From Tanypteryx hageni (Eukaryota > Arthropoda > Insecta > Odonata > Petaluridae), in assembly GCA_028673005.1 (NCBI GenBank), contig CM054116.1, positions 77,946,572 to 78,010,571 on the forward strand: a DNA stretch of 64,000 nucleotides. Direction: 5' to 3'. A program made the position numbers and the translations under genes. Below are positions 13,801 through 25,800 of the stretch, piece after piece. The notes under the pieces were generated by a model, which worked only from the letters and a program-made list of their open reading frames with translations, was not told the DNA's origin and searched no databases. How positions within the stretch are numbered: position 1 is the stretch's first letter; each line of letters begins with the position of its first letter.

Positions 13801-16800
13801 GCTCTACTGTACATACGAATTTTCTTCTGCCGCATATACTCAACACATTCTCCTTTTTTATGTGCTAGTTGGATTCTCAAGTTGCTCCTTTAATATGGGT
13901 GACTAATAGTGAGAGAATTTCTCTCCATAAATTGCATTATGCAGGCAGGAGGAAGGGGTAGGGGTCAAGCATAGCATAGTCGACCATATTTAAGGGAGAG
14001 AACTATTTTACGAGGAGGGATATAAAAAAGCAAACGTATTTTATAAACTATCCCTTAGAATTGATTGCTGTAAGAAATGCTTTTAAAGAAGAAGAAGAAA
14101 ACAAACCCTTTATTTATTGTAGAACTTCTACATGACAAAGCATAAAAATTGAGAAAGAGTACACTTATTTTTTAATAAAAAATTAATCCAAAGTTGTTTG
14201 TATCTTTTTTCTGATACAGTTCATGAATGTGTTTGGATATTTTGTCAATTGCCTTTGAACCAGTTTTTTCCAGTATAGTCCCTTAATGTGATCAACTATT
14301 TCCTGGTCTACGGGCTGCAAATAGCTGGTTGTGTTGGCAGGTAGATGAAAAACTCGTATATTTTTCAAACTGAATCCTTCATAGTATTGTACTGCAAATT
14401 GATCCATCAGGAGTATATTGTGCTCCTAGCCAGCCATCTTTCTATCAAGACATTGCATCCACTTTCAGAATAGTTTTGCTATCATCCATGCTTTTTTGTT
14501 AGGCTGGTTTCCAAAGGAAACAGCCTTATGAAATGGTCCTGTCTGTATGAGTGTGTGCATCCCCTACTAACAACTTTTTCACCAATGGTCCGATTTTCAT
14601 GAAACTTGGTACATATGAGACTTGTGCTGCCAGGATCCACCTCCAGGCTATATTTTGTTTTGTGAAGATTGAAGTCCCGGGTTCGATTCCAGGAACGTTT
14701 TTCGCCATTTGTTTTACATTGGAAAGCTCAAATCCATCTTGCAGAGATGTTTTCTTTAATACATTAAAATATCTTAAAATTGTGATATCGGAGTGAGGTT
14801 TGTACTGTTCTAAGGGGAAAGGAATGTAGATTCTAATTCTTATCATCGAATTTTGATAATTGATTGTATTTTCTTGAATTTCTACTAAAACATAGCGTTT
14901 TTGCAGTTTAAATTACATTTTATCATATTGTTGTCATGGAGAACTTGGCTTAAATCTAGATGAGTGAACAAATGGGTTATTTTCTTTTCCACTTGACTAC
15001 CCTTCAGCAATGGACAGTTGAGCCATACATATTAGTGTATAAACAGTAATATTTATTCAATTCGTTTATTTAAAAATACACATGGAAAATATAATGCCAG
15101 AAAGAGATTTTGACATTGCTTTTAGTATTTTAAAGCTGATAATGCCCTATTAATTTGTTTTCCAATTTTTCTCTATCATTGATAAACTATGAATCACAAG
15201 TGGTATTTATGGTATGAGAATTCCTTGGAATGACTAACAAATACTGAAACATTTCCTGTCAATATAAGTAATCAATTCGGGACATCAACTTTGGGAAACC
15301 AGCCTGCATTAGTCCTGGTTTGGACTTCTTGTTTGTCTTATAATAGTAGGGCAGGTATTTTACTCCATTGAAGCATTGAGGTCTTTCATATTTTCTAATT
15401 ATCAAAGACTGCAGCTTTTTGCTGCCACTTGCATTGCAACAAAGCAGTACGATTAGCTTTTTCTTGCTCTTCTTTCTCCCTCAGCATATTTCTCCTTTCA
15501 GTTCCAGTGCCCTATCTGCCAAGAGGTTGTAGAAAAATCCACTTTCATCCATAATGAAAATGTTCTTCTGTGTGTAAATCTACAAAATGGGCTTCACACT
15601 TTACTGCCATCTTTCTACAGCCTCTATTTCAACTGAAGATCCTTCTTCACAAACGTGTAGTGCTACGTTATTGTGACATTACTGAAATATGTGCAAACAT
15701 CCATTGGAACATTTAAAGAGTTGACAGTGGAATACCATATCGTTCAGCAATTTCTGTTTTGGATTACACATATTTATCAACCTCATAAATCTCTTCTAAC
15801 TTTTCCGAAATATGCAACTTCTTGTATTTCCTTTTTATGGACATGTCTACCTACCCCTATCTTCTAACAAGCAACTTAATTACTATACTAAAATGGATTT
15901 TGCCTATAACCGAGTGAAAACATGACTTAGTAAAAATTGAAAGCTATGCTTACACACCATAATATTGTATCAGGTTGTAATTACACAATCCACATTTAAA
16001 TGCACAGCCATTTTCAATTGCGAACTAACTTTCTACAAGAGATCAAACTCTTAAGTTATTTATTGTAGGACTGCATTATGAAAACTTAAACAATTACCAT
16101 TACATTATGAGGCACTCTAACTACCAGGAATAGAGTGGAATTACTTGTTGGTAAAACAGAAAACTGTAACAGCCTGTCAATTTGATGCTTAAGTAAGCTG
16201 ATGGACTGAGTGCATTTAATTTAAAATGCAATAACACCACTTAATATGCATTAACTAATAAAAAGTGAAATTCAGATTTAAATACCTTCATAATTCTTAG
16301 GCTCTCAAAAGGCCAATCTTTAAGTTTCACTTAGCTTCTGTTACCTCGAAATCTCACTCAAAATGACCAAAATGACACTATGGTATGAGACAGATGGCTG
16401 ATTTCTAGGTGGTCACAGACATTACGAGAATGTTCAAGTCATGGATAACTAGCAGTAGGACTATTACATTGCGCTCTTTTTCTCTTTATGACATTGTGGG
16501 AAAGGTTTATTTTTATTGGGACGACATTCGATATAACTTTGTATAATGTTATTTAAAGATTTGTTCAGTTACATAAATGTGTCTTCAGGTATAGTCGGTC
16601 CTTATTACTGTTCGACTGTAGGTTATTTACTCAACTTTCAGGGGACTGTATCTCAGAAGGGGAGCACTTTGCAACCAATGTGTAAATGAAATTTTTTTAT
16701 CATTTTGGCTTGGAGAAGTTTATGCCCACCTTTTTTGAAACACCCTGTATACTAGGAATAAAGAGAAACATGAAATATATTCCTTTTATAAATTTCTAAT

Positions 16801-19800
16801 TTCATTTAAAGTTAAATTGTTGCTTTCATTTGTTAAATTCATGGTGGGCTGAATCAAAACACTTGACCTGAAGACTGTAATTGGGGAACCAGTGTTTAGA
16901 GCTGAAATTTTGTACACATCATAATAATTGATGCCAAAAAAATTAGAAATTAAAAAAAGTGGCACAGATTTGATTCCAGAAATGTTAACTTCAGAAAGTC
17001 AGTCATTCAATTTTAAAAATACCATATCAGAATTCCAATGAATCTCAAAGTGCGATAAATCATAAAGTATTTTTCTTTATTAATGTGTCATGGAACTACT
17101 TCCACGTACCTTAGGTTTAGCAGGTCGTTCTGATATTTGGCTGTCATTCCATGTATCACTGTTGTCTTCATTTCCTTCATTAGCTTCCTTGGCAGCAGAC
17201 TTTGAATTCTAAACATAAAAGTAAACAAATTATGATGAATTGAAAAGAAAAATATTTTTCATAAAGATCTAAAATTTTTATTAAATATGAGGTGCTATGA
17301 CTTTGAAATTTTAAAGCAAGCAGTATTACAAGAGTAAAACTGGACAGCAAAAATTAAATTATTAGTCAATTTAAAATTAAAAGATAAACATTCAAAATTT
17401 CTAACTATTTTAAGATTCTCCTCAAAAATAAAATAATACATTCTCAATACAAAACAAGCAATATGTGCTTTAATATCAAGCTAAATTTAAGAAGATACTA
17501 TTTTAAATTTTAAACATATCATTGAGAAAATGCATTGATACCACTGAATATTTAAACAGAGTAAATGATTTCTAGAAAATGCCATTCAGTGCTGTAATTA
17601 TTAAAGCATCTATAGGCAAGTTTTTCACTGCAATAAAATAACAATGGTTGCCCAAATACATCAAAACATTAATGAAAAGAAGTGCTTCATTAAGTCATAA
17701 AAATATAAATTCTATAGAAATTTCAAGAGTACATGCTTGCGAGAACAGGGGTGACGGCTATAAATGATAAATAGAAAATTTTATATTGATATAAAAATAT
17801 TACACAAGTCAATAAATAATACATAAATTTTATTAATTGGTATTTCCAAATAACTGCAAAATTGTACAATAACTTATTTTCCTATTTATAAATTAATCTG
17901 TTCTACACAGATATAATCCCTAAATTCTTCATATCCTATCAAATCAAGTTTCAAAACATTCCAATCTCTATTAAGGGGAATTTAATAGGGCTATACACAG
18001 CTTTACTAAATCCTAATTACCAGATTCATAAAAGGATTGTCAGGTTCTCCAAAAACAATCAGGCTAAAATTTTACTCATTACATTTAAAAAATTTCTTAC
18101 AGGATTCAAAATGAAATAATTTGTAAATTCTTAGCAGTAAATTAACTTTATTGACTGCTCATGCAATAAAAACCAAGTTATGATATAACATATTTAACTC
18201 TTTCAAAATAATTTTTTTTATCTAGTTCAGCTAAAGATTATTTTCATACAAAATTATTTATGGGAATACTTAATAATGCATAGCCTTACTTATCTATGAT
18301 TTGCTTTAAGCATTCATTATGTATTATACTCTGTGTAAACAAAGTCATATAAAGCATATCCTTCTATCAACCTGAGAGTTTTGAATAGTTAAGCTCTCTT
18401 TCTCTCTCTCAAATATTTTATAATTTACTATTATTATGTGATAATATCCACAGAGAAATTCCAAAACAAGTCACCATAATGTTAGCATCGGAGCCATAGT
18501 TTAAGTCAAATTACACATTATAAGATCCATTCAAAAGCATTAATTTAAAAATAAGATTTTCAAATATCATGCAAAGAATTATATACGAGAGAAAATTTTG
18601 ATATTTGTTTATTTAACTGCCTGAAAATAAAATTATGTGTAAAAATTATACTTCTACAATGGCATGTTTTTATAGGATCTTGGGCAAACACCAAAAGGGC
18701 TGGCAATATCCAAAGGGCAATACAAGTACAGAAATACCAAAGGGCCGACAAATTGGAAGAGCCAAAATATACTTCAATGGCTAATGTGGCTGGATGGAGG
18801 AGGGAGATCAGAGGCAAGTGGATTGATGATTAGTGGTCACTGTTGATGGGAGAATAACAAACCCAACCTGATATATTTCTTCAAAAATTACATTATGAAT
18901 CAATAAAAACAAATAGTTCCAAACTCAATTTCGAATTTCAATTATAATATTTATGTTCAATGACTAGCAGATATCAAATTGAATTACTTCAAACCATTAA
19001 AACCCGAGACAAAAAATTATATAAATATTAATTTAAATATATCATTGTAAATTGATAATGTTTTCCTTTTGGTTGTTGGTGCTTAGCTTCATCTGTGACA
19101 CATTTCTATATTATGTTGGATTAGTAGGATGGAAAAAAAGAATTTTCTCCAAATTCTGGAATACTGGTTTTTCTTGCAAACTACTAAGTCACAGATAGGA
19201 ATAATTAGAAAAGGAAGTTATTGAAAAGCATTTCTAATAATTACACATTCTGCTGAATAAACAAAAAATCCTTCATTTCAATGGAAACCTGTACGTAGGA
19301 ATTTCTGCTACATAAAATTCCATAATATTAATTAAAAATGCCATCTTTCTGAGATATAATATATGAGGGGAACATTTCCAAATATTATTTTTCTAATAAC
19401 TCAGCAAATATCATAATTGCCTAACTTTACTATGAAACTGGATTTTATATTTTTTCTAATGGAAAGAACACATGCTAACCATCACAAGCACAGGTTTCGA
19501 TGGACTCATACTCCAGAAATACTACAGAATTAGAACAAATAATTTAGCAAAATCTCATACCACATACATCTCAAAAATGATTAATTTATGCCTTTTAATA
19601 CCAAAAGTATGCTAAAATAACCTACTTCAACAGACAACTTCCTGGTAATCCCAAAGCCAACAAAAATCAATATGAGCTGAGAATAAAACAATCAATATTT
19701 AACAAACTAAATGTCTACTTTTTACCAGTAAAAGAAATATATTGGAATGAGACATATAGAAAGAAATAGAGAGAATCGTCTGATTACATGATTGCACGGA

Positions 19801-22800
19801 ATTTCATAATATTTTCTTTATTTTTATAAATTGTGGCTATTGTGGTTGAATAAGTTCATAATTCTAACAGAAATTAATTTGCAGTTGAACAAAATATTTG
19901 TTTATGTCTTCCCCCTTCTAATCATCTGTTGCTAGAATCAAGAATAAAATTTAGAAATTAATTAACACATTTGCAACGTAAGGCATTTGTATTGTTATCT
20001 TTCTCTCTCTGCTTTCCAAACTCCCTGTAAGTTCATTTGTCCACATGATTACTTCCACTTGAATTTTTTCATTTTTTTGAAGTTGAGTAAAATTTTTGGA
20101 ATGTACTAAAATAGATTGCACATTGAAAATCGTTTAAATGGTCAAGGTATTTAATAATTAATAGTGATTAATTTCATGAAAATGTTGCAGGTTGTAGAGA
20201 TACCTGGGTGAGCTATAATAAACCTACATCTTGTAACTTGTAAACCAATTTTATTTGCATCTGTTACGATGCATCAGTTGTAGGTGAACGTGTTCTGCAT
20301 TCATAGTTGGATATTGGGTGAAAAACACGAATGAAACTGAAATAATGGTTTATCTCTAAACATACTTGCTCCTCTGAAGTATCACCCTGGGTGAGGTTCC
20401 AATCCTTGGGAGTCATTTACCACTGAATTGGGACCCATTACAGGACAACCACTGCATGAGGTTTATTGCTCATCAGCGGTAAGGTTGAATCCCTTCTTTC
20501 ATGCGTTTGAGTCTTTTCATTTTTAATTATCTCCAACTTTGAAAATTGTTGTCTAAGATTTCTCATTGGTACATGTACGCAAATTGCTTCTTGTGGCCGT
20601 AAAATAATTTCAAAATGTTTTTTACAGGCCACCTTCCTGCGTGGAGATTATATAAAGCAAAGGAGTTGTGTCTCACCGATAGGTCATGATAACCATGAGT
20701 AAAATTGCCCATGACCCAACGGTGGGTCATGATGGCCACAAGGAGTAATTCCTGTGACCCATCAGTGGGTCACACCGTGAGCGAGTTAAATACAGAAATT
20801 AAAAAACAACAACAGGAAAATAAAAATCTAATCTCTAAACCCACTAAATCCACAGCAAATATTGAGAAAGTTCACTTGATATAAATAAGGGGAGTTAAAC
20901 TTCTCATTCATATCTCAAAATGGGCTTTGAGCAGCAACTAAAAACAATGCAACATTTTGGTACTAGTGTTTCACAAAATACTTGACATATCTGTCAATAA
21001 AAGTAAAATATTGTTAAGTCCAGCAATGAAGCTGTAATGCATATGATGAATATATTTTTCTCTTTCAAGGCCTGTGGAGTTTAATTTTCAATAACTGTCT
21101 TATAACAGCTTAAAAAGTATAATGAAAAATATCAATACTTATGTAATGCATTGAAAAAAAGTCAAAACAAATTTTTTTATGTGGATTATGAATATAGAAT
21201 TGTTATAAAGTCCAGGAGATGTTTTAAATATCAATAACTTTTTCATGTCTAAATAGAACAAAATAATCAACATCACTATTAAAACCTTGTTAATTTGTTT
21301 CTATTTATGTGCAATGAACTAAGTGCGAGGGAGAAAACACATTAACTATTGGTGCTGTTCACCACTGTGTTTATGCACCCTAAAATGAATATACCTACCT
21401 AGTTACATCAGCTACAAATCAAAGGTTTCATTGTCAGTGTCACTTAAGAATAAAATGTGTTATGCGAGTTACTAATTAGTAATAAATTTATTATAAAAAC
21501 CACAATACACAGCACAGCATTGTCGGCCACATACAAGTCTGCTTATATCTGTTGGGTTTCCTTGATTACAGAAGTTTTAAAACAGAATTATTTTAACCCC
21601 TCTTTTGCTATATTTGAAGAAAAGTAAACTATGTTTCATGGTTAGCCAAAATGATATCTGTACAGCTGTGAGATGCAAGTTTCAGACAAATTACTATTAA
21701 AATCCATCTGAACCTGCACTAAGAGATTAGATGAAAAAATTCAAAGGGACAGGTTGTGTCTGGAAAACTGTGTTCCTGTAAAAGAGCAATTACTGAAGAG
21801 AGCACAGAATCAGTTCAAAATGCATGACAGAGTTCTTTGCCACTATTTTCAGAAGGTCAGGAACTTTTTCACTGAAAAATTCCTAAAAAAATGGATTGGA
21901 GGAGAAGAAACACTTGCATGGCCTCCCCAGTCTTCCAACTGAAATCCTTTTTTCATGTCAAGAGGGAACCATGTCAAGACTGTTGTTTACCCTAATAAAC
22001 CACAAGATAAGTCAGAAATGAAAGCACATATCGAAACTGTACCACATAAAATCAAATAGCCAGAAATTGATCTTTTACAATCCTTTCAAAAAAGAATTGA
22101 ATGCTCCAAGATGGAGAATATGTTGAAAGATAAAGTGCGAGTTCCAAATAACAAAAAACTACTTATCAGAGATTCCCAAGTTACATGCTATTTTGAAATA
22201 ATGAAAAAGTTACTGATTGTATACATGATTACCTTTAAGTAGTTGCCAAAAAATTTTCAGCAATGCACAAGTAGGCATTTGGTTCATTGCGCATAGATGA
22301 AAAATAATGGTATTGATTATTTTGTTCTATTTGGAATAATTAAAAGTTATTGAATTTAAAATCTCTCACATATTTTGTAACAATCGTCATACTATAAAAA
22401 AATTGAATGTCTGTCCAGCAAAGGCAATTGGCCAATTTCTATGGAACTAATGATTCAGTTTAGGCCAAACTTCGCCGTTTATTTGGGGTGACCTGCATTG
22501 TGTCCTAGAGGGTCATTAATTGCAACCATCCCCATAAAATAAAAAATTATTTTCTCTTATTTAACTTCTGCCATTTGAATAGTATGGGTACAAGTGAAGT
22601 AAATTTTTTATTTACACTTTAAAATTACTTAAAATCAAGATCCAAAGTCAGGCCTTGAATCCAGGATTGAAGAAAAGAATGAACTTTAATTCCCATGCCA
22701 TCAAATTTCAAATCCGTCCAAAATTTGCTTTCAACAACAAAATTACAAGATTTTTTTAAGCAAAACATTTGTCATTATAGCAACCCAATTATTGCCAATA

Positions 22801-25800
22801 ACGTTCTCTACTTCCCTCAATATTAGTGTTAAAAAACTGTTAAGATCTAAATATTATTTGCACATTATAATAAGATTTTGCTACAAATTCTATACACTAA
22901 AAAAATCGCATATTCAAAAAATGGAGGTATAACACTGATTGAAATTATACTAATTCCTGTAAATATGGATAAATTAGTTAATAAGTACCAATAGATTATT
23001 CAACTATCCCATTAACATAATAATAGTTGTACTAAAAGCTGCAATAGTTTTTTCAATTTAACACCATGTCAATATTGGTGAAACTTTTAACCTCTGCTCT
23101 TGAATATTTTGTCAAATTGCACAATAGCTAATCTGCTTTCAATATAGTAAAACACTATTCTTTTATTTAGCATTATCCTTTGTTACCATATTCTAGCAAG
23201 ATAAATGATCAGAATTTTATTTTACATTCAATACTTACAAACACAATTACTGGAGTGAATAATCATTTACATTAAACTGCTTCTCCATTTCCTGATTTAT
23301 GAAGATAGTAAGCTGCACTGATGAAATAATTACTTTAATTAGAAGATCTAAAATTGATGATTGAGACAGATGAAAATTAATGAATAATTATAATAGGACA
23401 TCCACCAAGCATTAAAATAACACAAAAAATGTAATCATATTTAGCTATTTTTACAAAACATCACAATAAATCAAAAGAAATACATTCAGAAGCTAAATTA
23501 AGTGCCTTCACCATTAATAAGACTTATTTCAGCGATTGTACATGCATTTTAATTGATTTGACAGCTTTTTTAAACCACTGATTAAAATCTGTATCCACAT
23601 ACACATTGTGCTGTAATTCTTAAAAAGAAGCAAGTGTCCAGGAATTTTGCAAAACTGAAGGTCAGTCTTAACACTTACGGAAAAGTGCCACATTCAATAT
23701 ACGCAGCATTATAGAGCAGAGCTTTAAGAAATATTCACATTCAAAGGATTTGAATGAGAAGTATGACTCATGCATTTCCACAACGAAAACGCTTGGAAAT
23801 GTTAAAACCCACACCTCCTCCTCATTCTCCTTCACCCCCTTTTCGCCTGCATTCTTACTGGTCGATAGCTTGCCGATACCTTCATCGACCCTTGCGTCAG
23901 CATCCTTCTCTGGATATCTCATAGATGATCGGCTATCCATCTGCAACACTGCCATCACATTCTGGTTTGATGCCATTTGGGCATGGTCCTCTGCAGTCCA
24001 ACCTTTTAAATATAAGACATGGAATATTCAGGATCAAAAAGCAGATTTTAGCATTGAATATAATGATAGGACAAAAAAGGATATAAAATCACAAGAATTG
24101 CAAGAAACACTCTGTATTCAACTGGATGAGTTCATTACAGTAGATGGTGAATCGCACTTCATCACCAAAATTGTATTACTTAACAAACTTGCAACTTTCC
24201 ATTTGTTTTTATAGGCAGTGACATCCTTATTTTCCCTTATTAAGTTAAGATTAAGAAGGAAAATTAAAACATCAAGGTTATTTATATACCCAAGGAAATA
24301 ACATGAAAAATAATAAAGAAAGGGCACCAATTTAGTTTATTGACAGTAGATGACAGAGAGAGAAAAATGAGGCACAACTAATCAAGTTCACAATTAAAGT
24401 AAACTTAGATCCATTTAGATTGCTTAATTATCAATTTGTTCTTCAATTTGTAATTCTACCTTAATGAAAATTTTCATTTATTTTAGGTGTAAGTCATGCA
24501 GTGTAAAGAAATCTGCTAAATTCCTGTCGAATGAAAGATTAGCCAAAAAAGTTTTTTAGTGCTACCCTATAAATTCAGATAAATGACATCTTATTTATCA
24601 GATGGATTAGGACAATCTTCGATGATTGTTGTTCAGAAAAGTATTAACCTCAAGATCGAAATAATTTGAACACATGGCATTTACTAGAAGGACAAAATTT
24701 AGCAGATGCTGCTAATGTGATCATATTGGGTTCAAAATGATTGATAACATAATGTAGATGATAACAATACATGGCAGCCTTCCTTACACTAGATTACAAT
24801 AACCAGCTGACAACAATAATCAGTGATAATAACAACCAGCATCTACTGTATATAGGTATGTCCCATATCAAATGAAGAAAATGTTTATTGGATGGATTAT
24901 TCAAATAATGTTGGAAAATTTTCAAATTATGATTACCATTCACATCCTTTGCATTGCGGTCAGCACCATAATCCAGAAACAGCTTGACAAGGTCTTTGTT
25001 ACCAATCCGGGCAGCTATCATTAAGGGAGTCATGTCACCAGATGGGACGTTAACATCACTACCATAACGAAGTAGCAGCTCAACAATGTCAGTTTGCTCC
25101 ACAGCAGTTGCAATATGCAGAGGTATGTCCCCATCCTGGTGTTTCATTTAAATCAAGATAAGTGCTGGTAGTTCATAAACATCTGAATCTAAGACATAAG
25201 TACAACAACGATGGTGGTCCTATAATATTATCACTGAAAAATTATTCTGGTGTTCAATCAAAAATTATTTGGGTGATTAAATTATTCGATGGCATCACTA
25301 CGCATGTCTTAAAATTGCAACACTATACAAGCAAACTTAAGTTTCAGCAAGCTGAGCCAGTGAATTCCAGCATACATTTGCTATAATGCCTTGCAACTGC
25401 TTTTATACGAATAATTATAATACTAGAATAACATAAATACTGGAAGTAGTGGGTAAAATTTAATCATGGTTAAAGAATAAAATAAAAACTCTTTTCATAT
25501 CAAAGCTTTGTGAATAAATTTTAAAAATATCATACAAATATTTTAATTCAATCCCGATGGCAGAATTTTAAATAACCATATTTCCCAGCCCATAAGATGC
25601 AAAATTGCTTTCTTGATGTATATGATTCAATTGGATTTTGTGAAGAGCATCTAGAAATAATAGAACATATGGAAAAAGTCAACATTTTGTTGTATTCCAT
25701 TAATATGAGAAAAACAGAAATAAGGATTCCTCAGCCAAAATGAAGTGGTGGTTTCTAAAGTGATTTTAGGATTGGATTTGGAGTAATGAGCCTAATGTTA

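Larger units (their letters stand above)
11813..17109. other. Intron 5 of the ANKRD26-like gene, Tigger-rich
   Basis: Holds a hAT-like terminus near 11945 (cagtgcccaaaattttcaac), a pogo-like terminus near 12115 (cagtaaaaccttgttatttt), a Tigger copy (12726-13809), an interrupted Tigger transposase relic (14183-15844) and a mariner-like terminus near 16752. The remainder is AT-rich. Confidence 0.55.
17209..23814. other. Intron 4 of the ANKRD26-like gene
   Basis: A 6.6 kb AT-rich intron. It contains a mariner transposase fragment (about 21700-22200) and a cluster of small hairpins (20667-20777). Nothing else is recognised. Confidence 0.55.

Noticed and set aside
14660..14710. tRNA gene, suggested by a perfect B-box
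   Set aside because: No cloverleaf, acceptor stem or anticodon arm can be formed around it.
18660..18760. Three ccaaagggc motifs in a short span
   Set aside because: Too short and irregular to be more than local low-complexity similarity.
20438..20632. Minus-strand 64-codon frame (MACKKHFEIILRPQE...) as a piggyBac fragment or gene exon
   Set aside because: No clear motif of piggyBac transposases, no flanking splice signals and no matching element ends.
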